From the NCBI RefSeq assembly GCF_035582795.1, contig NC_134368.1, positions 31,990,501 to 32,054,500 of the forward strand: a stretch of 64,000 nucleotides of DNA. The letters are read 5' to 3'. The stretch's first letter is position 1. Each line of letters opens with the position of its first letter. Below the pieces are notes generated by a model. That model saw only the letters and a program-made list of their open reading frames with translations. It did no database searches and was not told the DNA's origin. Shown here one piece after another: positions 35,404-49,600 of this stretch. Position numbers and translations under genes: made by a program. This DNA comes from Mycteria americana (Eukaryota > Chordata > Aves > Ciconiiformes > Ciconiidae).

Positions 35404-38400
35404 CATTTATTCAGTTAAAAAATTGACAGTTAGTAATGGTCACATGAACACCAGGGAACTGTATCTACATTTCCTGACGTCAGTATGAGCGGCACTAGGG
35501 TTTTTCTGTTTGTTTTCTTTTACGTATACAAATCTAATGCCAGTTAAAAAAATACAAAACAAAACTGAAACCCAAGACACTGTGAAATCAACACTGCTTA
35601 AAAACTCAAAATTCAGTCTGATATATTTGAAAATAAATAATTTTTACCTTTCTTGTTAAAAAAAGACAACTTGCCAACTGCTTTCAAAGCAGTAACATCT
35701 TTAAGACCATTCCCAGAAGTGCTTCATAAATAATTACCCATTGATTGTCTAGTAATGCAGCATCTCTCAGTCTCAGCTGGGGTCTCTAGATTAGGCCATA
35801 CAGTATTTTGTTCAGACACAGTGTTTTGTTTTGTGTTGTTTTTTTCCCCCTCCTTTTTATTTAGGTACAATTTCTTTGAATATAGCATATCATGCTGGCA
35901 AAATTCATGCAGATGACATAGCATGAAGCATAGCAGAGTTTAAAATCACCTGTTTAAAAAAAAAAAAGACAAGGAATGTAGTGTTAAAAATCATGATAGT
36001 GAAAAAGCAACTATCCACTCTCATGGACAACCAAGACAATTTCAAATGTTCTCTCACAGTTCTCTCATCTACTATGATTTGTTTAAATATGTCTTTTTAA
36101 ATCCGAATTCACTTAGTTCTCTTCAACTTCTTCCACCAGGGATAAGTAAAAAAATAAAAGGTTAATTATTAAAACTAGTCTCTTTTCCCTTTTAATCAAA
36201 ATAACCATTTTCCAGCCCTCTGACTGTACATCTGATTTTAATAATGATTTCAAATAGAGAAACTTATGAATCTGACATGTTTGACATCTCCTGATGCCAC
36301 GACATTTAAAACACTCATAACAATACCTGGGTTAAATCTCTGAAAATATAAATGGTTCTTGAATCAGCTTCAACAACTTGGAAAAGGCCACATCTTTAAA
36401 CCTTCAGAACATTTTCACACAAATTATAATCCTAAGGGACACTTAGAATTACTGAGTAGGCAAATGAGCCTCCAGATTATTCTCTCTCTCACAGGCAACC
36501 GTGCAACTTAAAAAGTCTCCTTCCAAGGAAGCTATCATCACTAATCCCATCCCCTGGCCATATAAAACACAAAGCCAACTAGTTTTAGAAGCCTTTTTAA
36601 TCTTGCACTTTGAGCCTCAAAGGATCACCATATTAAAGAAACATTTTCCAGAAATGTCTCTCTTGACAGTTTTACGCATGTTATTCCTCGATGCCCCCCC
36701 TCTTTAACAGTTTCACTGACTAAAGAAATAAACTGTTTTTCAAATAGTCTTTTCAGTAAAGTGCTTGTTATTACTAAAAAAAAAAAAAAAAAAAAAGAGA
36801 AAGTGCTATTTGAGTCTTAACAGAATTTCTTTTTCTGTGAAAAACAGCCTGATATAGCTTTATTTTATTCATGTTTACATAAAGCTGAAATGAAACCTAT
36901 CTCTTGTAAGGATACTGGGTTACTAATTTTGGTGTTTGGCAGTAGGCAAGATGCCCACAGAAGGTGGTGACACACGGGAACCATAGTGCAGAAGGTAAAC
37001 CTTCTAGATGAAATGGAAGGCATATGGAGAGCTCCTACTAGAATCCTTTTGTATTTATATACAAATATAATATATATTAAATATAATATAAAAATAGCTA
37101 TATTCTTTTTCTCTGAAGTTATCCTAGAAGCTTTTCTTCAAATCCTCACCCATCACAGGCAAACAATGTCTGTCTCCTAAACTCCATGCAACTATGCTGT
37201 CTTTTTCACTCCATTATGTATCACCAGCCCCTTTCTTCATAAATACAATGCTCTCCTTAGCAGACACCTTCCCTTCTGTCAGAGTCATTCTGTAACATTT
37301 ACGCTCCAGAACCTGCAGCATCACAGCATTCATTATCGTGCTATTTATTAGGATGTTGCAAATAAGCCTACGGCTGTAGTACGTGAGTCAGGCAGAAGCA
37401 AAAGGCTGATTAAGAAAGAGGCAATAGCCTGGTCCTCTTCCCCCTAAAAATCAAGGACAGTTCAGCAATTGATTCAGCAACAGGGGAAGCTGCAGACCCT
37501 TTAAAACTACACTTTTTAGTCATTAGCTGTGAAACAAAGCATCTGCATCCTTGCACAGAATCTGGACAAAGTTCTACATACTCGCTTTTGTAAAAAGTTT
37601 GCCTGATTCATGGCAGGAATTTTTCAAATGCATGCTGTATTTTTCCAGTTTCTTTGAATTTCCCCATCTTCTATACTTTCTCTACTAGCTGGTAGTTCTG
37701 TAATTGAATGACCTCTCTCTGAGGTTACAAAAAGCTTCTTGATCAAAGCGTACATTTCTATAGTTCTCTTTCAGCAGTCACGCTATTGTCATCATCTAAT
37801 TTCTCTCTCACCTAGTTTAGCCTTTTTACTGACAGACCTATAGCAGCACACCAGAGTATTTGGGAAGGGGGAAATGGGAAGCGAAGTTTAAACGAAGCTT
37901 TATATAAAAAGCTGCATCATTAACTGTCTGGCTGGTATCTCTATTTTCCGTAATTCTCAGTATAATAGCTTAATAAACCTATTTTACCACTATTCAATAG
38001 TTCTAACAGCACTATTAAAGCTCTCCCAGTTTTCTTTTTTAGTGCTATATTATTATTGTAATTGGTTAAAAAAATTTTTATCTAATCTATTTTCCATTAA
38101 GCAAAAGTACTGATAGCACAGACCTCTAGTCAATGCAGCTTAATTTAGAAACAGGTGGAACGGCGTGGTAGGGATAGTAGAGCAAGGCAGGATTTCTTTA
38201 CATAGAACTTCACAGCAACAGGTTTCTGACAATTATTCCAGCCCAGAGAATGCCAGAAATCCCTTTAAAGAAGGGGAATTGTTCCTTGCTATGTTTGGTA
38301 TTGGCATCTGTTCCTTGCTCCAGGTTGCAAGAGGCTTCTTGGAGCAGTAAGCAATCTGATTCTCTTTGGTACTGTTTCTCACGCTCTCCTTCCTTGTTCA

Positions 38401-40475
38401 CTACTGCGCTTTTTGGTGCCAAACTCTTGCTTTATAACTGGGGAATAACAACGATCTAATGGTGGGACACGTGCAGAGGCAAAGGCTAGCCTCAAAACGC
38501 AACCAACTGTATCAAATGCTTGGCTAAACTGGTATTACCTTCCTGCGGGTTTGGTTCATCCAGTAATACAATCAAACTGTTTCATAGTACAAAATAGTCC
38601 ATCACCATTTGGTTACATTCATTCAACTCCTCCTCAGTATTCAAGATTAATCCAGCTTTCTCTCCCTAGTACTAATTTTAACTGCTTTTACTGTTTTTGT
38701 TTTTAATTATCAGATCTATCAGCATTTATTCATTCTCCTCTGAAGTTCTGGTTTCCACAAACTAGTACCATAAAAACCTACTGAACATTTACTTAAAATA
38801 GCACATCATATCTGTTGGAACTTTTTATTTTCTTTATGTGAAGTTGCCTTCTGAAGTCTTAGTTCAGTGATATCTCTTAAATCAATAGCCTGGTAGTGTT
38901 AAATGCAATCATGATCTCCCCCAACACGCACTTTTAAACGGTATGAAAATGGTTAAAAAACAAAAACAAACAAAAAATCAGCTTACTATTCCTCCTCCTG
39001 CAAAAGGAGTAATCTATACTTTTAGATTTTTTGCTCTTTTAAGAGTATTACCTTCCAGGGCTGAGATTTTAGAGACTCCTCTGTTTCTGGCTAGTGTTTG
39101 AGGGGGAGTACCACTCAAAAATGCTCATGTTCTCAGACCATTATTAAAATCAACACAATACAGAAATAGCTATGAAGTAGATACACGAGTTTGGTTGACA
39201 ATGTACTAAGACTTCAAAATCGAAAATGGTTACAGATTCAAGACGTTGTAATTCAAGATGTTCAACATTATCACCTGAATTAAAATCAAGGCACTATGGG
39301 TTTTGTTGTTGTTGTTAAAATGACCCTGAATTAGTTCTGACTAATTTTTGAAGGAGAATAAAAAGATTCCAACATATTTTAACAAGTTACAATTCTCACC
39401 ACAGAGAAAGTGGTTAAAAAGTGCCCAAAAGGTTATTAAATGTAAATATATTTTTGTGCAAATTACTCCTATAACTGAAACATTCTTGAAAATTACTGTC
39501 ATTTTTTTTAAACCTTTTACATAAATATTTCCAACTATGAACTATATCAAAAGATAGCTTTGGGGAATAAAATTCCAAACCATCCGCAAGAAAGCAGTGC
39601 AAATTCCTATTTTTCAAACAAAACGATGAATTAATTATGAAATTATGGATGATATTCATGAATCTGAATGTCCTGAACCCTGATGCATGATCACCAGTTC
39701 AAACAGCTTCATCAATAATTTAACCTCGAGAAGTCAACTAACCAACACACTATACCTCACCAAACAAACCCTGACATCACAGACAAAGCACAAACAGGAG
39801 ACTTGTGCCCACATTAAGGGTGAAAATAATGATGCATCATGTTGTAAACAAAAGGGTAGAACAGAGGAAAACATTAGTCTGAGTATGGCATGAGAATTTA
39901 GGGAAACATATTCAAACCTACAAATAACAGATTACATTTTCATGCATCATATAAAATATTTTGCTCTTTCTCCTTTTATGCAGACATATACACAATATTT
40001 TACAGCATCTGTACAACAGAGAACTGGATTTCACACAACATTTTCAAAATATTTACTGTCCCATAATCATCTGAAAAAAATTAGATGTTTTTTGGACTAT
40101 ATTCCTGGCATTTTTTCCTGCTAATTTAAACAATTGCTCCATGTCCATTTTAATACTTCAAAAATGTACAGGATTGATAAAAATACCAATATTTTCGGCA
40201 TCCCGCTCACTTCAGTCACATTTTGAGATTTCACCTGGACAAATTAACACATGGCAGCAAATCCCTTAGAACACAGAAACTGGGGCAACTATCAAAGTTG
40301 GCCACGTTCCCATCATCATCTTGTGGCTTTTCTTAACAGATTCCAGACGTTAGAAGTAGATCTCAACACTGTGGTGTTAGAAAGCCTTCATACCGCTACC
40401 TCAGTAGCCTCAGTGCAACTGTTTGTGGAGAGCCCCCTCCTGGTAGTTTGCTTCAAAAAGAGGCAGAACCCCACA
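35404..40475 (-). other. CLOCK: probable CLOCK 3' UTR
   Basis: AT-rich sequence with no coding evidence follows the CLOCK stop on the minus strand. Minus-strand AATAAA signals (TTTATT on the given strand) occur at 36864-36869, 36859-36864, 35856-35861 and 35406-35411. The true end cannot be chosen from sequence alone, and several of these could be used. A run of 21 A lies at 36776-36796. CLOCK 3' UTRs are long in other vertebrates, which agrees with this reading. Confidence 0.45.
36776..36796. repeat. A21 homopolymer
   Basis: Uninterrupted A run (T run in CLOCK sense) in the probable CLOCK 3' UTR; likely length-variable. Confidence 0.85.
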
Positions 40476-40658
40476 CTATTGTGGCTGAACTTTGGAAGGA
40501 TCAGTCATCTTGTCAGTTCTGTGTCGCGAAAGTTGCTGCTGCTGCTGCTGAGACTGATGCTGCTGGTGGTGGGACTGAGTAAAAGTGCTTTGTTGTAGTG
40601 GGAAAGCAGCAGAGAGGATAAGCTGAGCTGACTGATTTCCATGAAGTAACCTGGATGT
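40476..40658 (-). CDS. CLOCK: CLOCK last coding exon, with variable polyQ
   Basis: Encodes residues about 795-854: [36 protein letters not shown], then a run of six glutamines (40533-40550; five CAG and one CAA), [14 protein letters not shown] and VQPQ-stop. This is the exon whose glutamine repeat is studied as ClkpolyQ in wild birds. The stop codon is at 40476-40478. Confidence 0.96.
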   Translation of the reverse strand, partial: TSRLLHGNQSAQLILSAAFPLQQSTFTQSHHQQHQSQQQQQQLSRHRTDKMTDPSKVQPQ

Positions 40659-43600
40659 CTAAAATATGCAAATAGGAAAAGATTATTTTTTCCTGCTGCA
40701 CTGAGAAACACAGGCCTAGCTGCTTTTTAACTTTCCACAAAAGGGTTCACTGAAAATAAACTTCTGATTGGTCATTTAAGCTCAGCAAACAATGCAAAGA
40801 TTAGTTCATACTAATAAAGTTAATTAGAACATCTGACTAATTAGCAAAGCAGCTGTAACTGGTCTTCGCAATTTCCTGTGACAATGGGTAGGAACACATG
40901 GCAATTTGTCTCCATTTCAAACCACAGGAGCATAACAGGGCTTAAGGAATCTATTTGAACAAGTGCAGGTGGCTGTCATTGCAGTCAAATGAAAAAACAG
41001 TGCATGACTTGGCACAGATCACATGTACCCCCCACAGCCAAAATGAACAGTCAAAGAAACTGCCGCATTTGCAGACCCAAACATCCCCTTTCAAGGGGAT
41101 TAATTACTATTGGAAACAGTACTCCATTTTAATATTCATTTTCTTAGAATCAAAAGATGATGGTTACTGAAGAAAAGCAATGAAGGATGGGTACAAATGC
41201 ACTTGGACGTCTCAATCCAGAAACATGTTCAGCAGCAGAAAGTAAACTACATCGCCTGCTGCACCCACAGAATCAGACTGTAAGAAGCCCCAGTGAGCAG
41301 GGGCAGGAAAAGCACTGTTCCTTTTCTCCATTTTAAAGAGCATTTGCTTCACTTCAAATTCTAGCACTTTAACAGTTTGTATTAAAAATACTAAACTTTT
41401 GCCTAGAAAGAAATTCTAAGACAGGAACAGACCTTTAGAGATCTTCATCTTTCACAAATCTTCTGTTTTTCACCAGAATTAAGCCAAAATTGTACAAACT
41501 TTTTAATTTAGAAACAGAGCTACAGACACTACCAACCTGCTAAACAGCACTGTTGTTACAGTATTTATCTGAGTTGTCAGAGAACACATTCAAATCTGTG
41601 CTCTGGTTTGATTCAGTTCAAGAGTCTCCCACTACATAAATGAGTGCTGAAATTCAAATCACTAGGTATTCTTCAGCTCTCTTTTTGAGAGTCAGCTTGC
41701 AGCTGAAAAGCCTTTGCCTGATGCATGACTGAAATTGGTATGTTTCCATGAAAGATTTTTTCAACAAGTCAATATTTTCTGTCAATGACCTAGTGAAAAA
41801 AAATTTTACTCAGCCCTTATCAGAACCATATCCATTCCTTGTGCACATAAATGTACGTTAAGCCTCCAATTACTCACTGCATTTGTATATATTCCACTTA
41901 TGCACAGGATCCCTCATTTAGTGCAAATGGGAGACCACACATAGTAAGAAAGAAGAAATACTTGCAAAATAAGGATTTTTGATTATATATACACTTAAGG
42001 AGTAAAAAAAAAAAATTTACATTCCCAGAGTAGTTAAAGAATGTTAAAAATGTGCATAAACTACATCATGATAGTTATATGGACTTTATCTTTCTTCGGA
42101 GAAGGCAACATCAGAGGCCAAATTAAGATTTTTTAACCCACGCCTTCTTGGAGGCACTTCCTCTCTAGTGTTCTAGCTGCCACTACATCTCCCTCACCAA
42201 CATCACCTGCTGGGTGAGCTATGTGCCAGCGATTAATTGGAATCAACAAATGGCAACAGATTTCCCCACCAATTCTTTCTACCTTCTGGTTCTTTTCTTT
42301 TCTTTTTGTAGGCATTTCCTGTCTGTCTCTAAACTCCTTGGGTGTTGCCTTCCTTCTCTTTTGATCCAATCTCTCTTCTTTCTCCACTAAACCAAGGCTC
42401 TTCTCTTGAAGGCTCTTCTCTGCTTACAAGGTTACTTGCTGCTCAGCCTCCCCTGTAGCCTAGACAGATGTTCATGCCTCATGTTACGGGGCCATATCTT
42501 GCTTTGGGCTGCATGCTGCTTTCCAGACCAACCAGTTCTGTTTGAGATCATCTCTCATACCTGCTTGCATTAATACGTGAAAGCAAAGAATTTGTAGAGA
42601 ATGCTGTATTACCTGTAGGAACTGTTGGGGGTGCTGGGTCAGCTGCGGCTGAGCTGGTTGCTGAACTGTGGTGAGCTGCTGCTGCTGGTCTTGCTGACTT
42701 TGCTGCTGCTGCTGTTGTTGTTGCGTTATTGACAAAGTCTGTGGCTGCTGCTGTTGGGCAGCAAAAGTGGGATAAGCTGTCACCACCTGTCCCATAAACA
42801 TAGTACTTGGTACCATTACCGCTCCACATGCTACTGGGGCCGTGACAAGTTTTGTTACAAGTTGCTGACCTTGAGAAAATCTGTTAATGGAAAAAGACAT
42901 TGGGAATCCCTTTAGGGAAAAAAAAAAATCAAGCACAACGTGCACTTGAGAAATGCAGATTTGTCAGGTTCATACTTTGCTACAACAACATGGGTTTTGA
43001 TAAGCCTGCCAACATGTTACTTTGGGCAAAGCTTATTTTAACAGTTCTATCCATATACAGTTAAAATAATAAATCACTTGATTTTTTAATGCTACTTTAG
43101 TTCCTTTTGTAGATCATGTAGCTATGTAAGCATATCACTATAGCAAGTCATCTGAATATTGGTCTTGAAGATTTACCTGATTTGTCTGTCCTGTGTAAAA
43201 GTGGTTACTGCAGCAGCATTCTGGTTATTGTTCTGTGGTAAGCTAGAAGGAACTTGGACCACATTTCCTGTTGTTGGCTGAGAAATCACCATAGTGTTAT
43301 ACAAAGGTGCCGAGACTGTGTTCTGTGACTGACTGGCAAGAGAAGACTGTTGATTGTGTCCACTAAGTACATTTTGTTGATTATGCTGAAAAGAAAAAAT
43401 ATTTCATGAGGTAGTAATTTGAAAATAGGCAGGTACTATAGCTGTCCTCCTCACTGTCATTGCCCATGTTTCACAACTGCCAATGTTTTTCTATTAAAAA
43501 TGAATTTTTAATTTAAAGTCCACAGGTATTTCTACCAACTGAGGATCTGGAGGTGGGACTGACCCTCAGGCATCTGAAAATCTATTAGATTAACCTCTTC

Positions 43601-46600
43601 TCCTCTTCAGGTTATTTTTTTCCTGAATTTTTCAGCTACTTGCATACTGTTTGTTCAAGATCCTATTTTCCACTCCTTTAGCATCTCTGTGCCAGACAGA
43701 CTAAAACGTGCACATCACGTCAATCAATTTCTTACTTGGAAGTTTGGAACTAGCTTACTGCTGAGATGGTAACACTGTCCACCACTAGTCTGCCTCTTCA
43801 CAAATCTCAAAAAGAAAGTATGGAATTTGGATACAGGTACAGAGGAGGGTGACCACAGAGATCAGAGGTATAAAGAGCCTCCATACACAAAACGGTCAAA
43901 CCCGTTAGAAGTGTTCAGCTTGAAGAACAAGCTTCTATAGAGATATATGTGACAGAGGACTTTGAAATCACGTATGACTGAGAAGATGAAAAGTGAATAG
44001 CTGCTGAATGTGTTTCCCAGTATATGAGCTGGGTGGAAGGTTTAAAAAACAAACAATCATATTTCACAGAAAGTAAAGCTGGAGAACTCACTATGAGATA
44101 CCGTGGATTTCAAAAGTTTACATGGAATCAAAAGAAACTGGATAAACTCATAGAAGAAAAATCCATCAAAGGCTATTACATTACAGATGCAATACACCTA
44201 TGGCATCTGACTGAAATTGCTGAAGACTAGAAAAGTCAACTGCAGAAACACCAATATATGCTTGTCCTCTTCCTATGCTTTTCCAGCTATTTGCTGTAGA
44301 CCACTTCTGGACACTGGGTTTCAAGCTCACGTAGTACAAATCTCTTGTTATGTGTTCTGTCAACAGACAATTCATAGCCATTCAAAAAAAGGCAAGCTAC
44401 AAGTTTTCTTAATACTGGTCTTTCCAAAAGCTACTTGTTATTAATTATTTACATGCCTAAGTCTCAAAATAAAAACAAGATCTGAAATTGCATTAGCAAG
44501 AACAGAAATGCATTTCAATTGTAAAACTTGGAACATGAAGAAATTAACACGATTCAAAAGACATTGTTAAAAAAAAATTTGGGAGAGGGATGTTAGGGAA
44601 GCTGTTGTTGTGTTTCAGCTATGGTTTTCAGTATATATTCTATCCAGCAAAATCAATAATAAGAATTTTACCTGTGTTGCAGTACTCTGCAAAGGCTGCT
44701 GCTGTATCATGTGTGGAGTACTTATATGGCCTGTGTTCATCCCACTTTGAGTCTGATTAGTCTGAACAACTTGACCTTGCATGTTTATTGGTGTAAGCTG
44801 CTGAACATTTGAAGAATTTCCAGAAGCAAGCTGCACAGAACCAAAGTTGAGTCCAGGAGTTGATTGCTGCAAGAACATCTTAAAAAAAAAAAATCCACAA
44901 GTTAGCTTTTAAGAAAAATCTGTTAATTGCTCAAGATGTTTTAGAGAAACTAAACTTAATTATTTTAAATCAATAGAAGATAAAGTTTCATCTTAGTTAT
45001 TAGAGGTGTTGAAACAGCATTGCAACCACCAAGAGTAAGAGGCCCAACTCCCATATAGGGTCAGTATTCAGAGACCCTACTGTAACTGATAAGAATCAGA
45101 ATCCCGATTTCTAGAGCCCTAAACATTGTTTAATATTTGTTCTTAAAGAAAAAGTACTATTTAGAGACTAACTTGTAATGTAGTCTATAACTGTCTAAAG
45201 ACAAAATGTATTTGAGATCACATTTCTATTTGGAAGATCTCCAGCAGTGAAACTAATTCAAATGAAGAAAATCTCAGAGTCAGTAGATCCAGGCATAGCA
45301 CCAAGAACGTAATCTTCCTGGGCAATCAAGAAATCATAATGATTATACTGAATTTTCCAACATCACTGTAATAAACTGAATTCAGCACAAAAATCTATGA
45401 GTCTTTACAAAAAGTTAGGCCCAAGACTGCAACGAGAGTGGGTAATAAGGTAGAATGTGCAGCACTTGGATATTTTTCCCTAGTTTCCACAGTCCTGAAT
45501 AAGGTCGCTCCACCAAGTGCATGGGAAGAGAGCTGTGAAGCTCTCCTTTTGAGGTATCTATAAGGCAGTCTACTGCTGGCAGGCTTACACTAGACACGAT
45601 AAAACACTGAAAATGGCACATGCCAGAAACGCCTACTGTTCAACAGAATTTAAGCAACATACTCAATACTTCCGGAAAGTAATTTTTTCTACTCTTTATT
45701 CACAGTTCACGCTGAAAATATTTATAATCTTTCCTTAAGATCTATTTTAGTTTTTCGGTTTAGTTTGGGTTTTTTTGTTTGTTTGGGGTTTTTTAACTAG
45801 AAAAACCCAATAGGATCATTCTTTTATTCCAAAGATAGCTGCTGAAAAGAGAATGACAAAATTAGAAAAAAAATATACTGGTTAAAATACAGAAATCAGG
45901 TAGTCAGCTGCTAGACTGAGTAATGCATCCTCTAGTGCATTCTTGTCTTTGTGGCTTAGTAACTACTTCAGTACATCACGAGAACCACTTCACCAGGAGG
46001 GTGTGTAGGAGGACCACAGCCTGATAGTTAGGACAGTCTAAGAAACAAAAGGGATGAATTTGACACCCTTGAGCTAAAAGGGGAAATAAATGCTTATCTT
46101 GCACATTTTGGATGAATATTTTAATGACTGCAAAACTATGCAAGAAGTAACAACCACTGCATCTTTTTACATTTAGGGATAAGCTAGGCTTGAGCTGCTC
46201 AACATTGAAAAGATACATTGGGGCACTTCCAGATACATCCAGAAGCAAAATGGCAGGTACCTCAGGAACAGTAGCTTCAGATGCTATGGATTTTAGGCAC
46301 ACTAGGTCCAGACGGTAGCTGGCAGGGGGTAGAGAGGATCACCTTGTGGAATTAAGTGCCCAAGACTCATTTGAGATGCCTAAATTCTTTACAGATCAAA
46401 CCTGTAAGAGTTACACTAACTCACCTGGAGTCCTTGACCGTGGACAATTTGAAGCTGCTCTTGAATCTTACGCAACTCTTCCTGCTGCCGATGAATATTT
46501 GCCTCTATCATGCGTGTTCTTTGCTCTAGCTGGTCCTTTAGATGCTGCATAGCTCCTAATTGAGCTGAAAACTGAAACACAGGCTGTAGTGCAATGAATA

Positions 46601-49600
46601 AATGAAAAGCTGAGCAAAAATAATGATTTTATTTAAAAGCAGTAAATACACTCCTCCACAGTAGCAAAGAAATCAAGCACTGCTTTTTAAACTGGTAATA
46701 ACCATAATATGAGGACAAATTCATTAGTACGAAAATGTCACAGAACTCACATTTAATTGATGTCACATTTAATTGATGCATTAGAATTGGTGAACCAAAA
46801 AAAAAAAATCCATCGCAAAAGAAATTGACTGCTGTCCAAATCACCGAGACTCTATAAAAAGCCTTAGTAATTACATGGTACTGCGGATGTTAAAGCTCTC
46901 TCAGGTTAAAAATTAGAGTTGTACCAGTTTACCAAAAAAATTCACCCAGAGCCAAAACATATGCAGACAACTTGGGAATACCCTCAGTCACAAACTGTTG
47001 AAGGCTGAGCCCACAGAGAACCTCTGTTTGCCACTTCTATTCTTCCCTAGACATCTGCTACGGGCTACAAGGCAATACAACCTTTTGATACTTATATCCT
47101 ATCTACAGGACATAGATCTTCAGTTGGATCTGATACCGCTGTTCTTATTTCACAGAACTGTTTCATAGACTAAGTTGCCTTGTGTTACAAGCATATGTGT
47201 AGAATGTTAACAGCATAGTAGATGGATTTTTACAAAATATTTTATCTTGTGTTATCTATGTTGCTAATGGCCAAGGCTGAAAACTATATCCACACAAATA
47301 ACGGGAAGGAAAAAATAAAGGCAAAGTGTCAAATTGGGGAATTTGCTCATTTCAAGAGAATAATGTTAAAGGTGACTTTGGCACCCAAGAACTCAACTTC
47401 TGAAAGAGAAATTAACCTTATATTCAGAACAAGACTGTTTAAAAAATAGTAAACAATAAACCAACTTAATCCATACCTGGGACATGCCAGACTGGAGCTG
47501 TAAAGTTGCAGGCTGAGACATCGTTGGCTGTGTTACTGGTTGTCCAAGAGACTGGGAGCTTAAAGACTAGGATTTAAAAAATTGTTCCATAACTGGAAGA
47601 GAATGAACTTCATACTTGACATGAAATACTTCTTTATGTAAAGTGTCAGTTCCAAAATATCATCATATGAACATATGATAAAAACAAGTAAACATTTCCT
47701 GAAATATCTAACCCTTAAATACTAGAAAATTAAGAACACAAGAGCAACTGATTATATCCATAATATATGTATAACTTTTCCACTGCTAAAAATATGTAAA
47801 AGCAATAGGTATAAAACAGGAAAAACAGAAATTACAACTGTTTTAAAAGTCTTATTTGTAGTAAGGGAAAAACTTTTTCAACAAGTTTGGAAGTTGACAC
47901 CTTTAATTTATTCTTAAAAATTTTTTTAAAATGCATATTTTAATAAACATTCTATTTTTGAAGTGAATGTATTAGTTCAACTGGAACATGAGCACCAAGT
48001 ACATGAAGCATGACATTTTCTCCTGTTACTGAGATTTCAGAAACTATATGAAAGTATTCACTAATATTCTTAGTCATAAATCTACATGAATTCTCTATAG
48101 GGATACACGGCATTACATTGGCAATTTTATATATATGTATGTAATTGCTTATATACATATATATATAAAATGCAGAACAATAGAAAGAAGTTATGTGTGA
48201 GTGAAAGCAGAGATTCATACACAATCTTGAAAACCCTAATGCCAAAAAATAAATACTTATATGCTTAATTATTGCATTCCCTTAAAATGTAGTATAACCA
48301 AGTTGCATATTGATGATACAATTCTGATAGTCACGTATTCCAAGTGAAATTGTTACAGTTTAAATTATGTGTTTTCAGAAGAAATAAAACAAAGTTTATA
48401 TGGATTTAATAATACCTTTGAAAGGTGAATTACACTGATCAAGTACAAAATTTTTCTCTGAAGAGTTACCTGACTACTCAGAGATGATCTTCTTTGCGCA
48501 GTCTTTTCATGACCAGATAAGCTTTGCCTTGGAGGAGTGCTAGTGTCCACTGTCATTTTAGTTGGTGTTGCTGACAATGTAGAGAGTTACAACAGAAAGA
48601 GACATGTTAATAATAATGTCAATTCTGCAATGCAATAATCAAATCACAGGAAGCTTTTCATGAATTAAAAAAAAGCTTAAGGCTTGGACTTTTTTTCACC
48701 TGGACTATCCAACAATAATCCAATCTGATGGACTGAAATAGGCTGCTATTGTACTTTCAGAAGTAGAAGCCACTATATAACCTCTGAAAATCTGAGTGGT
48801 CAGCAGATCTCTGAACCATCAAAAAGGACATTTTCATTTGCACACTTCACAAAATTGTGATTAACTGCTAGTTATGCATTTAATTAAAGTAAGTAAAGTA
48901 GAAAAAGCCTTCACTAGGAAGGCACTTATATTTTCAACAGTTGGTACTTACATGAATGATCTGATACTGCAGTATGTGAAGATTTTCTTGAACTCCTGGA
49001 GGAAGCAGAAGGTGTGGGGCTGGTATCAAACCTTTCCAGTGCTTCTTTGAGACTCACTGTGTTTATGTGATTGTCAGATCCAGAGTCCTGACTCTGAAGA
49101 GACCCACACAAACAAGAACTATTTTATCTGATTCAGCACACAATGTATGTTTCTGTTAGCAAGTATCTAAAACCATGCTGTGTCTAATCAACCTCCTTAC
49201 ACAGGTGACTGCAGAACTAGTGGCCTGGTTGATATCTGTAAGATCAGTTTCCATTTGGGGCTTTTATCCTTGGAAAATAAACCAAACCAAAGCCATATAA
49301 GCCTAGAAACCAAAATGCATTCAGACATAGGCCACAAACTGACTGCTGAGTTGACCTCCTTCTCTAGCAACTCAATTCACTCTCAAGACCTGTGTAATGA
49401 GTGAACTTCTTATTCTTTTGAGGAACGATGAGTTAATTCCACTGGAAAGAGCACTGTCAAATGAAACTTGCTGAACTGCCAAGGGAAAACATTTCTGAAT
49501 TGCCCGGGGAAAACAGGACAGAGCATCTCCACAAGCTGGCTTATCTAAGACTCTCTGAGCTTCCAAGGACATTAATTCAAAATTAATTTTGTATACTTCT

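Noticed and set aside
48120-48170. AT palindromic stretch in a CLOCK intron
   Set aside because: Simple TATA/ATAT low complexity; self-pairing is expected by composition.
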